64,000 bases of DNA from Blautia wexlerae (GCF_013300825.1 NZ_JAAIMY010000018.1:1-64000); one strand, 5' to 3'; positions 36,139 to 45,273 are shown, counted from the first letter of the stretch. A program made the numbers and translations. Notes: generated from the sequence alone by a model not told the origin.

Positions 36139-37390
36139 AAATATAATCATTCAGAACCGGCTGCAGACCGCCCTGCTCCATATCATCATACATTTTACTG
36201 AAAGAACGGTCATCGTTGATCTCAAACTGTTCATCCCCCACATCTGCATCTTCTTTGCCTTCGTATTTTTCTTCATGATCACCGATTCCTGTGGAAACAC
36301 CTGCTGAAACCTTGGTTGCACAGATTTTTGTGATTCCATTTCGAAAATCAGCACTCTCACGACTGGACACAGTGATTCCCGCAAACGGCAGGAATATACG
36401 GTATGCACATAACACCTGACACAGTTCTTTCTCTCCTACATCACGCGGATTGATCTTGTCATTATTCACGATTGGCCGTAATCGCGGACAGCTTAAAGAT
36501 AACTCTGCATGGGGATATTTACGGTTTATATAATACACGTGAAGTGCGGTAGCCAGCGCATCTTTCCTGAAATCATCAAGTCCCAGAAGTGCCGAAAATC
36601 CTGCCCCTCTCATGCCTCCCATTAATGCGCGTTCCTGTGAATCAAAGCGATATGGCCAGACACGTTTATGTCCCATAAGATGAAGAGTCTCGTATTTATC
36701 TGTATGATAAGTTTCCTGAAAAACTGTTACATAATCCACTCCGCACTCATGAAGATATCGGTATTCATCCACATTTACAGGATAGATTTCAATTCCTATA
36801 TTTTTAAAATATTTTTTTGCAATTTTGACAGCTTCACCGATATATTTCACATCAGAATATGCACGGCTCTCACCGGTCAGTATCAGGATTTCTTCCATTC
36901 CGGTTCTGGCGATAACCTGCATTTCATGCTCGATTTCTTCAAATGTCAGCTTTTTCCTGCGGATATTATTATAGCAGTTAAAACCACAGTAAATGCAATA
37001 ATTCTGACAATAGTTTGCAATATACAGCGGAGTAAAAATATAAACTGTGTTTCCAAAATGGTTTCTGGTAATCTCCTCTGCCTTTCGTGCCATCTGCTCA
37101 AGATACGGTGCTGCTGCCGGAGACAAAAGTGCTTTAAAATCCTCGATTGAACAGGATTCATGGGAAAGTGCACGTTCTACATCATTAGCTGTGTATTTAT
37201 CATAATCATACTCAGCCATTGCCTGGAGTACTTTATCCTTTATATCTGACTGGATAACCTGCATTCCCTCCATATACTCCATATGATTGGTACGAAAAGA
37301 CGGATCCTGTTCCAGACGGTGCTTTCTCTCCAGTGCAGCCGGCGGAAGTTTATCACTGTCTACAAAATATACCTGATTTTCTTCATTCAT
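36131..37390 (-). CDS. thiH: 2-iminoacetate synthase ThiH (radical SAM)
   Basis: 419 residues. The radical SAM CxxxCxxC is in NYCQNYCIYCGFNC; the preceding NTVYIFTPLYIANYC and the following GMEEILILTGESR are typical of ThiH, which cleaves tyrosine to dehydroglycine for thiazole formation. It uses SAM and a 4Fe-4S cluster, consistent with an anaerobe. C-terminal oddity: after GVSTGIGDHEEK an acidic stretch (YEGKEDADVGDEQFEINDD) precedes the usual end SFSKMYDDMEQGGLQPVLND. Third gene of thiSGHE. Confidence 0.92.
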   Translation of the reverse strand: MNEENQVYFVDSDKLPPAALERKHRLEQDPSFRTNHMEYMEGMQVIQSDIKDKVLQAMAEYDYDKYTANDVERALSHESCSIEDFKALLSPAAAPYLEQMARKAEEITRNHFGNTVYIFTPLYIANYCQNYCIYCGFNCYNNIRRKKLTFEEIEHEMQVIARTGMEEILILTGESRAYSDVKYIGEAVKIAKKYFKNIGIEIYPVNVDEYRYLHECGVDYVTVFQETYHTDKYETLHLMGHKRVWPYRFDSQERALMGGMRGAGFSALLGLDDFRKDALATALHVYYINRKYPHAELSLSCPRLRPIVNNDKINPRDVGEKELCQVLCAYRIFLPFAGITVSSRESADFRNGITKICATKVSAGVSTGIGDHEEKYEGKEDADVGDEQFEINDDRSFSKMYDDMEQGGLQPVLNDYIYV

Positions 37391-37406
37391 GATCTCAGCT
37401 TCCTCC

Positions 37407-38171
37407 TTAGCGTAAGAATCCTGTTAATGGGTCAGATGCGCTTCCACCTCTTGCAAGTACTCTTCCCATTCCGGTAAGGTAGGCTTTTCTGCCGGCTTCA
37501 ATGGCCAGTTTAAATGCAGCAGCCATCTCCGGTACATCTCCTGCTGTGGCGATTGCTGTATTTGCCATAATTGCCGCAGCTCCCATTTCCATAGCTTCAC
37601 ATGCCTGAGATGGTTTTCCGATTCCTGCATCTACAATAACCGGCAGGTCGATCTCATCGATCAGTACCTGGATCATGGCTTTTGTTGCCAGCCCCTTATT
37701 ACTTCCGATCGGTGCTGCTAATGGCATAACCGCTGCTGCCCCGGCATTCTGAAGATCCCTTGCCACATTCAGATCCGGATTCATATATGGCAAAACAACG
37801 AATCCTTCCTTTGCCAGGATTTCTGTTGCTTTAACTGTCTCATAATTATCCGGAAAAAGATATTTCGCATCACGCATGATTTCTATTTTTACAAAATCTC
37901 CGCATCCCATGGCTCTGCTCAGCCTTGCGATTCTGACAGCTTCTTCGGCGTTTCTCGCACCGGATGTGTTTGGAAGAAGTGTTACTCCTTTCGGAATAAA
38001 ATCCAGGATATTGTCTTTCTCCTGGGTATTGGCACGTCTGAGAGCAAGGGTAATAATTTCAGCTCCTCCCTGCTCAACTGCTGCCCTGATCAGATTCAGG
38101 TTATATTTTCCTGATCCGAGAATAAATCGACTCTTAAATTCTTTTCCGCCTAATACAAATTTATCTTCCAT
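37407..38171 (-). CDS. thiG: Thiazole synthase ThiG
   Basis: 254 residues from the ATG at 38171, which has GAGGAG six bases upstream and gives the usual length; upstream in-frame starts add 25 charged residues without a good site. Barrel motifs: [13 protein letters not shown] (with the neighbouring Lys), [55 protein letters not shown]. It forms thiazole phosphate from deoxyxylulose phosphate, ThiS-thiocarboxylate and dehydroglycine. Confidence 0.93.
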   Translation of the reverse strand: MEDKFVLGGKEFKSRFILGSGKYNLNLIRAAVEQGGAEIITLALRRANTQEKDNILDFIPKGVTLLPNTSGARNAEEAVRIARLSRAMGCGDFVKIEIMRDAKYLFPDNYETVKATEILAKEGFVVLPYMNPDLNVARDLQNAGAAAVMPLAAPIGSNKGLATKAMIQVLIDEIDLPVIVDAGIGKPSQACEAMEMGAAAIMANTAIATAGDVPEMAAAFKLAIEAGRKAYLTGMGRVLARGGSASDPLTGFLR

Positions 38172-38229
38172 TGCGTTCTCCTCTATGCTTTCCTCTTTTT
38201 CAGTCATATTTGCATTTCTGTCGCCTTTT

Positions 38230-38424
38230 TCAACCTCCTCCGACAAATCGCAGAACTTCGATCACATCTTCATCCTGAATCGTCACGCTGGCGAACTGCT
38301 CTTTTGGGATAATTTCATAATTACGCTCTACTACCAGATGTTCCGGATTAAATCCGTTTTCTTTCAGATACTCCAGCAGATTTTTTCCGGCAATTTCTTT
38401 TGCCTCACCGTTAATCTTCACCAT
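38230..38424 (-). CDS. thiS: Sulfur carrier protein ThiS
   Basis: 64 residues starting at the ATG after AGGAGG. Ubiquitin-like fold, with [20 protein letters not shown] and a C-terminal FVGGG whose Gly-Gly is the thiocarboxylate site. First gene of the operon, directly behind the TPP riboswitch terminator. No thiF lies in the operon. Confidence 0.92.
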   Translation of the reverse strand: MVKINGEAKEIAGKNLLEYLKENGFNPEHLVVERNYEIIPKEQFASVTIQDEDVIEVLRFVGGG

Positions 38425-38458
38425 GGATATCCTCCTTTCTAACACCCTGAAACTATGC

Positions 38459-38501
38459 AAAAAGGCACCGGACAACATACTTTTCCCGTTGTCCGGCGCC
38501 T
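38459..38501 (-). terminator. Terminator of the TPP riboswitch
   Basis: AGGCGCCGGACAAC pairs with GTTGTCCGGTGCCT, followed by TTTTTGC on the minus strand, 35 bases before thiS. The long G+C stem and U tract mark an intrinsic terminator. Confidence 0.9.
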
Positions 38502-38579
38502 GAAATATTCTGTGAAAAGTGGTGCCCCCAGTTCACACAAAAACAGAGAGCAACGACACACACAAGTCTATCCATTCAC

Positions 38580-38678
38580 GACATGTATTTCCCTACGTTG
38601 GCATTATCCAAATCAGGTTCCAGGTCAAGACTAATCAAGTCTACTCTCAGCCCATCTATTTGAGCTCCCTATTTCCGA
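38580..38678 (-). promoter_or_regulatory. TPP riboswitch (THI element)
   Basis: On the minus strand: AGGGAGCTC, GGGCTGAGAGTA, then ACCTGATTTGGATAATGCCA and ACGTAGGGA, all hallmarks of the THI box in the expected order and spacing. With the terminator at 38459 it should stop thiSGHE transcription when thiamine pyrophosphate is plentiful. Confidence 0.95.
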
Positions 38679-38692
38679 AATATTATATAAAA

Positions 38693-38970
38693 TTATTGAA
38701 TAATTTTCAAGCTTTTTTCAATATTTTCTTCACACCTGCCCATTGCAAATTGTACAACCACAAACGTAACCAGGTTTAAAACCTGACTGCCTGTAGAAAC
38801 TGCAGAAAGTCCGGCAGTGGAACCAAATCTTCCCACAAACAGAAGGTCAACTGCACCATATGCTGAATGTAAGACGGGGTAACTCCCTGCGGCAGCGGCG
38901 GAAGCAATTCCCGTATCCGCTTCGCCTGATAGCATGCATCCAGCATTCGCTTGATTTTTTCAGTTGTCAT
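38693..38970 (-). pseudogene. MarR-MATE chimeric relic
   Basis: Starts with about 35 codons of a MarR-type regulator (MTTEKIKRMLDACYQAKRIR) ending at GVTPSY, then changes frame into a MATE N-terminal piece (AYGAVDLLFVGRFGSTAGLS, GSQVLNLVTFVVVQFAMG). A deletion has fused the first gene of a regulator-transporter pair to part of the second. A perfect palindrome upstream (39000) is probably the leftover operator. Confidence 0.75.
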
Positions 38971-38999
38971 ATTGTAAGCTTCTATATAATTATCCTTGT

Positions 39000-39018
39000 T
39001 AATTATCGCTGATAATTA
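39000..39018. promoter_or_regulatory. Orphan MarR-type palindrome
   Basis: TAATTATC-GCT-GATAATTA, perfect 8-bp arms, 30 bases upstream of the MarR relic. It may now only affect the + strand AEC gene at 39163. Confidence 0.5.
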
Positions 39019-39162
39019 TATGGAAATTCTGAAATTTGTCAACCACCAAAATTACTATTGAACCGTAATCTGGAAAGTTCTATAATGAGTTCCGACATCA
39101 GAAATCGGATAAATACAATATTTCCGATGACGGACTTTTTTAAGAATACGAGGTGGATATTT

Positions 39163-40095
39163 ATGAATATCAGCATACTGCTCATGGAACAGATCATTCA
39201 ATTGTTTCTTATGATCTTCATGGGATATTTGATCGTGAAAGTTGGACTTGTAAAAGATGAAGACAGCAAGGTTTTATCCAAAATTATTCTCTATCTGATC
39301 ATTCCCTGTGTAATCATCAATGCTTTTCAGGTAGATTACACGATGGATACTGTAAAGGGATTGCTGCTTGCCCTGGCTGCATCTGTCATGACTCAGGTTC
39401 TTCTCCTGATCATTATCTCCATAGCCGGAAAGCTTTTGCATCTGAATGAAGTGGAAATTGCTTCTGTTTATTATTCTAATTCAGGAAATTTGATCGTACC
39501 CATTGTAACCTTTATTCTTGGACAGGACTGGGTTTTATATGGATGTGTTTTTATGAGTGTGCAGCTTATCTTTCTGTGGACACACTGCAAAAAGATTATC
39601 AGCCGGGAATCTTCCTACGACTGGAAAAAGATTGTGTTAAATATTAACATGATTTCTATTTTTATCGGTGTTGTACTTTTTTTCGCAAAAATCCATTTGC
39701 CGGAGATCATCAATAATACTCTTGGCTCAGTGGGCAGCATGATAGGACCGGCCAGTATGATCGTAACCGGTATGCTGTTTGCAGGAATGAATCTGAAACA
39801 GATTTTTGCTGACAAAAGAGTATATTTTGTATCATTTCTTCGTCTGATTGCAGTGCCTTTGCTTGCACTTGTAATGATTAAGATCAGCCATCTGGCTATG
39901 TTCTCTGCAGACGGAAATAAAATCATGCTTATTGTCTTTCTGGCGATCATCACACCGTCTGCTTCCACAATAACCCAGATGTGCCAGGTATACGGAAATG
40001 ATTCACGTTATGCCAGTGCCATCAATGTCATGACTACACTGTTCTCAATTATTACAATGCCGCTGATGGTAATGTTATTTGAGGCAGTTATATAA
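39163..40095 (+). CDS. AEC-family transporter (second copy)
   Basis: 310 residues from the ATG with GAGGTGG six bases upstream; an in-frame ATG 35 codons earlier has no site and would add a hydrophilic leader. Ten membrane segments; N-terminal IIQLFLMIFMGYLIVKVGLV and YLIIPCVIINAFQ, C-terminal TPSASTITQMCQVYGND (family hallmark near the last segments). The gene at 33114 is the same family and length but clearly divergent. Followed after 38 bases by the LOG-like gene. Confidence 0.85.
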   Translation: MNISILLMEQIIQLFLMIFMGYLIVKVGLVKDEDSKVLSKIILYLIIPCVIINAFQVDYTMDTVKGLLLALAASVMTQVLLLIIISIAGKLLHLNEVEIASVYYSNSGNLIVPIVTFILGQDWVLYGCVFMSVQLIFLWTHCKKIISRESSYDWKKIVLNINMISIFIGVVLFFAKIHLPEIINNTLGSVGSMIGPASMIVTGMLFAGMNLKQIFADKRVYFVSFLRLIAVPLLALVMIKISHLAMFSADGNKIMLIVFLAIITPSASTITQMCQVYGNDSRYASAINVMTTLFSIITMPLMVMLFEAVI

Positions 40096-40133
40096 AACAA
40101 TTACCTGTACATGAAAAAAGAAAGGAAATTACA

Positions 40134-40676
40134 ATGAATATTACCGTTTATCTTGGAGCTTTGGAGGGAAATGATCCGGCACTTGGAGATGCTGTCCGGG
40201 AACTTGGTACATGGATTGGAGAAAGCGGAAATTCTCTGGTATATGGAGGTTCAAAGTCCGGTCTTATGGGACAGATAGCAGAAAGTGTGCTGAATGCCGG
40301 GGGAAAAGTAACAGGCGTGGAACCACAGTTTTTTATAGATTCTGAACTGCAGTATGATGAGATCACAGAACTGATCGTCACAAAAGATATGGCTGAAAGA
40401 AAAGCAAAAATGATTGAACTTGGTGATGTATTTATTGCATTTCCGGGAGGCACCGGTACTCTGGAGGAAATCGCAGAAGTTATGTCCATGGTTTCCCTCA
40501 AACACCTGGATGCCCCCTGTATTCTGTATAATCTGAATGGATATTATGACAGCCTGAAGCAGCTTCTTGACCATATGATCAAGATGGGGCTGTCCTCCTC
40601 CAGACGGCAGGAAGGAATTTATTTTGTCAATAATCTTGAAGATATTAAAGTACTTCTGGCTACAGTAACTAAGTAA
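40134..40676 (+). CDS. LOG-family nucleoside monophosphate phosphoribohydrolase-like protein
   Basis: 180 residues. Rossmann-like fold with the LOG signature PGGTGTLEE and, upstream, GGSKSGLMGQIAESVL; often labelled lysine decarboxylase-like (TIGR00730). Known members release base from 5'-monophosphates or act on cytokinin-like nucleotides. The conserved KAKMIELGDVFIAFPGG region is complete. AAAGGAAA precedes the ATG. Probably cotranscribed with the AEC gene. Confidence 0.88.
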   Translation: MNITVYLGALEGNDPALGDAVRELGTWIGESGNSLVYGGSKSGLMGQIAESVLNAGGKVTGVEPQFFIDSELQYDEITELIVTKDMAERKAKMIELGDVFIAFPGGTGTLEEIAEVMSMVSLKHLDAPCILYNLNGYYDSLKQLLDHMIKMGLSSSRRQEGIYFVNNLEDIKVLLATVTK

Positions 40677-40696
40677 AATTCAGGTCGTAAACAATT

Positions 40697-40789
40697 GTCA
40701 AGCGCCCCCGGGGGATATTTACCTATTCATATATCGCATAGTTCATACTACTTTTTTCATGGTCTGAAATCCCCCTGGGAGGCTTGTTC
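40697..40789. promoter_or_regulatory. Two facing copies of the CCCC-NN-GGG metal operator
   Basis: Minus-strand copy near 40697-40730 reads GAATA-N5-ATATCCCC-CG-GGGG and abuts TTGACA. Plus-strand copy near 40771-40789 reads AATCCCC-CT-GGGAGG-CTTGTTC. Both match the boxes upstream of cbiM (43627) and nikB (48834). The minus copy faces the 3' end of the LOG gene, the plus copy faces the candidate RNA at 40822. The -10 elements are less clear than at nik and cbi. Confidence 0.5.
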
Positions 40790-40821
40790 TTTCCCATAAT
40801 TTTGTTAAAATATAATCAATA

Positions 40822-40980
40822 CAGAGATCATTAAATATCAGTCAGCAAGGTACTTAATGATCCGTGTATCCGCACAAAGATTTGTGTCAAACAACAAATA
40901 AAGGTGCACAGACCTCCGCGCAATGCGCATCTAAAAACTCATTAAAAAAAATACTTCGTCCGCAGGAAGTACTTTTTTTA
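40822..40980 (+). ncRNA. Candidate structured small RNA next to the metal operator
   Basis: No open frame. TATAAT at 40811-40816 precedes it. Consecutive stems: GATCATTAA (40826-40834) with TTAATGATC (40854-40862); CACAAA/TTTGTG (40873-40886); AGGT/ACCT (40902-40915); GCGC/GCGC (40918-40928); then the terminator 40944-40979. This series of hairpins ending in an intrinsic terminator, with the metal-regulator box upstream, suggests a regulated RNA. Expression is unproven; the -35/-10 spacing is long (21 bases). Confidence 0.35.
40944..40979. terminator. Bidirectional terminator after cbiO
   Basis: AAAATACTTC-GTCCGCA-GGAAGTACTTTTTTT hairpin with A/T tracts at both sides. Serves the cbiMQO operon (-) and possibly the candidate RNA (+). 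Confidence 0.8.
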
Positions 40981-41001
40981 ACGAAAAGATAATTATCAAT
41001 A

Positions 41002-41673
41002 TTATGATAGCATCTTCAATTCATGTTCTTCATTCATACAGGCAAATCTTGTACCAATAGTTTCAGCCAGCTGTCTGTTATGTGTGATCGTAATCAACGT
41101 TTTTCCTGCATTATGAAAACTCTGCAAAAACTCCACCAGCATATCCTGTGTTTTTTCATCAAGTCCTGCAAGAGGTTCATCCAAAATCAGAACCTCAGGA
41201 TTCAACGAAAGAATACATGCCAGTGAAACCTTTCTTTTCTCCCCTCCACTCAGATGATAGGGTGGTCTCTCTCTTAGTTTTTCCAATCCAAATAAGTGCA
41301 GGCAGTCTTCTGTTCTTTTTTTAATCTCCTCTTCCGAAAGCCCCATCTGGACCGGTCCAAATGCAATCTCCTCTTCCACACTTCCACAAAAAAGCTGGGT
41401 ATCTGCATTCTGAAACACATATCCCATCTGCTGATGAAACCATTTTGCAAACTGGCTGTTTTTTAACGCTTTTTCATTAATTTCATGTCCCTGATAAAAA
41501 TATTTTCCTTCCGATGGAAAAATAATTCCATTCAATAGTTTAATCAGTGTTGATTTTCCACATCCGTTAGGTCCCTGGATAACTATAGAATCTCCTCTGT
41601 TTACGTGAAGATCCACATATCTCAGAGCAATCTCTTTTTCATATGCAAAACATACATTCTCAAGTCTGATCAT
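41002..41673 (-). CDS. cbiO: ECF cobalt/nickel transporter ATPase CbiO
   Basis: 223 residues from the ATG at 41673, after AGAGGG; longer in-frame starts lie inside cbiQ. ABC ATPase motifs: Walker A GPNGCGKST, Q-loop GYVFQNADTQLF (the D-x-Q-x-F form of ECF ATPases), signature HLSGGEKRKVS, Walker B VLILDEPLAGLD, switch ITHNRQ. Energises the CbiMNQ metal importer. Last gene of the operon. Confidence 0.92.
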   Translation of the reverse strand: MIRLENVCFAYEKEIALRYVDLHVNRGDSIVIQGPNGCGKSTLIKLLNGIIFPSEGKYFYQGHEINEKALKNSQFAKWFHQQMGYVFQNADTQLFCGSVEEEIAFGPVQMGLSEEEIKKRTEDCLHLFGLEKLRERPPYHLSGGEKRKVSLACILSLNPEVLILDEPLAGLDEKTQDMLVEFLQSFHNAGKTLITITHNRQLAETIGTRFACMNEEHELKMLS

Positions 41674-41705
41674 AACTGCCCTCTTCTGTCTTTTCCTGTC
41701 AATTA

Positions 41706-42530
41706 TCATATCTTTCTGTTCAGATACCAGAACAATACAATACATCCAGCCATAATAAAAGTGCTGAAAATATCCGCTGCACATAACGTGTATTTCTGCT
41801 TTTTCTTATACTCTCCTGTAAATCCACGACAACACATTGCTGCATGCATTTCTTCTGCCATTTCACCAGATTTCAGAAATGAGATTCCCAACACACCTGA
41901 CAAAGCTTTTTCTTTCTGAGGATTCTTTCCCACTGACCTTAACCGGACAGACGTAAGAATAGCTGCACATATCTCTCCAAGCACCGAAATATATTTCAAA
42001 GTAATATCCAGCGTAAAAATAAATATGGATGGCAGCCGAAAAGTTCTCATACTTCCTGTCAGTTTATTCCAGGATGTCCCTGATGACAAAATACCAACCA
42101 GAGTTACAGATACATATACTCTTGAAGTAATATTCATTAAAGTCTGAGGAGTTCCCATAAATACAGATGGGAGAAGGATCAATATAGAAAACAGAACCGC
42201 ACCTGCTGTTCCTCTCAGGATCTGACGGATAGCTTTTGCCGAAAAAAACGCCAGTCTGACTGTCACTGCTGCACACATGATCAGAGTAAACAGATAATTT
42301 CCCGAACATGCAGTAAGAACAATATATAGAAGTGTATAAAACAGTTTCAGAGAAGGAGTGGCAGAAAATTTGCCATCCTTCCCTTCATAAAACCGCATTT
42401 TTGCAAGCACAGATAAAACTGATTTCGTACTTTTTGTTAAAAATGCTTCTTTATCTTTAGACGGAACATAAGTTTCTCCGGAACACATCCAGTCTGGAAG
42501 CATAGTTTCTTCTTTTTTATGATCATTCAT
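41706..42530 (-). CDS. cbiQ: ECF transporter transmembrane protein CbiQ
   Basis: 274 residues. About five membrane segments, with the two EcfT coupling motifs in the cytoplasmic helices: VRLRSVGKN and AMCCRGFTG (Ala-x-x-x-Arg-Gly type). A hydrophilic N-terminus of ~60 residues is longer than usual. Three bases separate it from cbiMN. It links the substrate-binding component to CbiO. Confidence 0.9.
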   Translation of the reverse strand: MNDHKKEETMLPDWMCSGETYVPSKDKEAFLTKSTKSVLSVLAKMRFYEGKDGKFSATPSLKLFYTLLYIVLTACSGNYLFTLIMCAAVTVRLAFFSAKAIRQILRGTAGAVLFSILILLPSVFMGTPQTLMNITSRVYVSVTLVGILSSGTSWNKLTGSMRTFRLPSIFIFTLDITLKYISVLGEICAAILTSVRLRSVGKNPQKEKALSGVLGISFLKSGEMAEEMHAAMCCRGFTGEYKKKQKYTLCAADIFSTFIMAGCIVLFWYLNRKI

Positions 42531-42533
42531 CTG

Positions 42534-43538
42534 TTATGCAGCCTTCTTTTTAAAATCAACTTTCTCTTTCATCATGGAAGAAATAATCTTAAAAATGATC
42601 ACCAGAAGTGCCACGCCTACAATAGCCGAAAGAATATATCCTGTCCACTCAGGTAACCCGGACATAGAATAATCAGGAAACAAAGTTGACAGTTCAAATC
42701 CATTGGTCATTCCTGACGGAGTGTATCCAAGCTGGCTTCCGCCACTTACCAGACCAGCGATTTCATCAGCACCCCATTCACCCCAGGCAGTACCGGTTGC
42801 CAGAAGTCCCAGAGGAGTCAGTACGATGAGAACAGCCATCAGTATATACAGTGGTTTAAATGCTGTCTTATCCGGAACAGCATCCAATGCTTTTGGTGTA
42901 ACTTTTTCAACAAAGGTAAGTACCACTACTGTCAGAATAATCTCTGCGAGACCAAATAATGTAATATGTCCGATCATCATTGCAGGTATTGATACACTTA
43001 GCGGATACGGACAATAAAGAGCCTGGCCTTCTGCATTTTTGAACAGCAGTGGCTGAATACCAAATTCAACAGCTGCACAAAAGGCCGCAGCATTAATACC
43101 TATATATGAACCAATTGCCGCGCTAAGTTTGCGCATACCTGTTTTCTTCAAAAGAAGTTTATACAGGAAAAAGCCCAGATATGGCAATATAAATGCCATA
43201 TTAAAACAGTTTGCCCCAAATGCAAGGATTCCGCCATCTCCAAAAAGAAGTGCCTGTATCAGCAGAGCAATAGAAACCGCTATGCACCCGGCTGCAGGAC
43301 TTCCTGTCAGTATGGCAATAAGAGTTCCCCCTACTGCATGTCCTGTTGTACCGCCCGGAAGCGGAACATTAAACATCATTCCCAGAAATGAAAAGGCTGC
43401 CCCAATACCAAGAAGCGGCATCTTTGATTTCGGTATCTCTGTTTTTATTTTATGAATAGAATATCCCCACACCGGAAGCATGGCTGCTGTCATTACAGCA
43501 CATGTTGACGGGCTTAAATAATTTTCAGGTATATGCAT
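42534..43538 (-). CDS. cbiM: Fused CbiMN/NikMN substrate-specific component
   Basis: 334 residues. It begins MHIPENYLSP, where the N-terminal Met-His is the known metal ligand of CbiM/NikM. VPLPGGTTGHAVGGTLIAIL and FGDGGILAFGANCFNMAF are core motifs. After about residue 225 the chain continues with an extracytoplasmic loop (GTAWGEWGADEIAGLVSGG) and a further membrane helix. This matches a fused CbiN or PDGLE-type domain. Uptake of Co2+ or Ni2+; the adjacent nik operon under a shared operator favours nickel, but this is open. No B12 riboswitch is upstream. Confidence 0.88.
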   Translation of the reverse strand: MHIPENYLSPSTCAVMTAAMLPVWGYSIHKIKTEIPKSKMPLLGIGAAFSFLGMMFNVPLPGGTTGHAVGGTLIAILTGSPAAGCIAVSIALLIQALLFGDGGILAFGANCFNMAFILPYLGFFLYKLLLKKTGMRKLSAAIGSYIGINAAAFCAAVEFGIQPLLFKNAEGQALYCPYPLSVSIPAMMIGHITLFGLAEIILTVVVLTFVEKVTPKALDAVPDKTAFKPLYILMAVLIVLTPLGLLATGTAWGEWGADEIAGLVSGGSQLGYTPSGMTNGFELSTLFPDYSMSGLPEWTGYILSAIVGVALLVIIFKIISSMMKEKVDFKKKAA

Positions 43539-43601
43539 AAATATACTTCCTTTCCTGTGAAAATATTATTTTTATCTGGCGCGCACCTTACAAACAACTG
43601 T

Positions 43602-43660
43602 ATTGTAGCACCACATTAAAGCGTCAACAACCCACCCAAGGGGATATCTATATATTCTTA
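43602..43660 (-). promoter_or_regulatory. cbi promoter with shared metal operator
   Basis: On the minus strand: TAAGAATA-N5-ATATCCCC-TT-GGGTGGGTTGT (43660-43627), then -35 TTGTTG (43630-43625), 17 bases, -10 TACAAT (43607-43602). The box ends in the -35, a usual LysR activator position. The GGGTGGGTTGT half is identical to that of the nik promoter. Confidence 0.72.
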
Positions 43661-43720
43661 TCCGGCATAGTTTTGCCTGTATTTTTCATACCACTATCGC
43701 ACTTCCAAAAAAAATCACAT

Positions 43721-44482
43721 TCACGAAAGTACCGCATCCACCAGTCTTCGCGTATATTCTTCCTTTGGTTCATTAATGATATCATCGGGAATTCCGCTTT
43801 CCACTACTTTTCCCTCATACAGTACCAGGACCCTGTCGCAGAACATCTGGACAAGAGCCAGATTATGGCAGATAAAGATAAAAGACAGCCCCTTCTTCTC
43901 TTTCAGGTCTTTCAGAAGCTCCATGATCTGTTTCTGTATGGTTACATCCAGAGCACTGGTTGCCTCATCACAGATCAGAACTTTTGGTTCCACTGCCAGG
44001 GCTCTTGCGATCGCAGCCCGCTGACACTGTCCGCCACTTACCTCATGAGGATATCTTTTTGCATATTCCTTCTCAAGGCCGCACTGCTCAAGCAATTCTG
44101 CTACTCTTTTCTCCACATCAGCCTTTTTCATTCCACGGTTTCTAAGACTCTCACCAATTCCGTCACCCAGTGTCCTTCTGGGATCAAAAGAACCCACCGG
44201 ATTCTGAAAAACCATCTGTATATCTCCATATACCTCTTTCAGCTGACTTTGTTTCAGTCTTGTAATATCTTTTCCTTCAAATTTCAATGTACCCTCTGTG
44301 ATATCAGTCAGCCGGGTGAGCAGCTTTGCTATTGTACTTTTCCCACTGCCGGATTCTCCTACGATTCCCAGCGTTTCTCCTTTTTTTAGTGTAAAGCTTA
44401 CATCATTTACTGCTTTAAAAGGATTTTTTCCTCTCTGGGTAAATATTTTTGTTAAATGTTCTGCCTCTAAAAGTATGCTCAT
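43721..44482 (-). CDS. nikE: Nickel/oligopeptide ABC transporter ATPase (NikE/OppF type)
   Basis: 253 residues. Walker A GESGSGKST, Q-loop MVFQNPVGSFDPRRT (dipeptide/nickel family hallmark), signature EVSGGQCQR, Walker B LICDEATSALD. Works with the neighbouring NikD ATPase and the NikBC permease. Its ATG overlaps the stop of nikD (44479-44482). Nickel is inferred from the shared operator with cbiMN; dipeptide cannot be excluded. Confidence 0.85.
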   Translation of the reverse strand: MSILLEAEHLTKIFTQRGKNPFKAVNDVSFTLKKGETLGIVGESGSGKSTIAKLLTRLTDITEGTLKFEGKDITRLKQSQLKEVYGDIQMVFQNPVGSFDPRRTLGDGIGESLRNRGMKKADVEKRVAELLEQCGLEKEYAKRYPHEVSGGQCQRAAIARALAVEPKVLICDEATSALDVTIQKQIMELLKDLKEKKGLSFIFICHNLALVQMFCDRVLVLYEGKVVESGIPDDIINEPKEEYTRRLVDAVLS

Positions 44483-45273
44483 ACTCTGACCTTCCTTTGC
44501 AGCTTTGGTACAGCCTCCAGCAATTTCCTGGTATAAGGATCCCGGGGATGATCCAGTACACGGTCTGCTGTGCCATATTCTACTGTTTTGCCATTTTTCA
44601 AAACCAACACAGTATCTGCCATTGCCCGGACTACTCCGATATCATGTGTCACGATCACGATTGCAGTTCCAAACAACTCTCTTAACTTAAGCATTTCCTT
44701 TACAACCTGACGCTGTACAGACACATCCAGAGCACTGGTCGGCTCATCTGCAAATAAGATAGGCGGATTCATAAGCATGGCGATTGCAATACCTGCTCTC
44801 TGATTCATTCCGCCAGACAGTTCAAATGGATAACTGTCCCACACGCGCTGGCTATCCTTAAAATTCAGTTTGTCAAACAGATCCATTGCCCTGATTTTGG
44901 CCTCACTTCTTGTTATCTTTGTATGCGCACACATACTTTCGTAAATTTGCTCTCCAATGGTGCGGATCGGACACAGAGAGGCACCTGCGTCCTGAAAGAT
45001 CATTCCGATTTTTGCACCTCTGATCTTTCTTTTTTCTTTCTCCGGTATATCCAGGATATTCTGATCCATATATCGGATATCTCCTCTTGTCACAAGACCA
45101 TCCGATCCCAGAAGTCCCATTGCAGCTTTGATCAGAGTGCTTTTTCCACTGCCTGATTCCCCCACAAGACCAAGTATTTCTCCATGTTCAAGGGAGAAGC
45201 TCACATTATGAACCACCGCTTTCCCGCCAAATGATATCTCTACGGAATCGTAGGTCAGTATTTTTCTATCCAT
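44479..45273 (-). CDS. nikD: Nickel/oligopeptide ABC transporter ATPase (NikD/OppD type)
   Basis: 264 residues from the ATG after AGGATGG. Walker A GESGSGKSTL, MIFQDAGASLCPIRTIGEQI, signature ELSGGMNQRAGIA, Walker B LFADEPTSALD. The C-terminal DPYTRKLLEAVPKL is the usual OppD/NikD end. Lies after nikA and a stabilising hairpin. Confidence 0.85.
   Translation of the reverse strand: MDRKILTYDSVEISFGGKAVVHNVSFSLEHGEILGLVGESGSGKSTLIKAAMGLLGSDGLVTRGDIRYMDQNILDIPEKEKRKIRGAKIGMIFQDAGASLCPIRTIGEQIYESMCAHTKITRSEAKIRAMDLFDKLNFKDSQRVWDSYPFELSGGMNQRAGIAIAMLMNPPILFADEPTSALDVSVQRQVVKEMLKLRELFGTAIVIVTHDIGVVRAMADTVLVLKNGKTVEYGTADRVLDHPRDPYTRKLLEAVPKLQRKVRV

Noticed and set aside
43539-43720. Cobalamin or NiCo riboswitch upstream of cbiM
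   Set aside because: No B12-box or NiCo-type four-way junction; the region is explained by a promoter and the CCCC-NN-GGG box.
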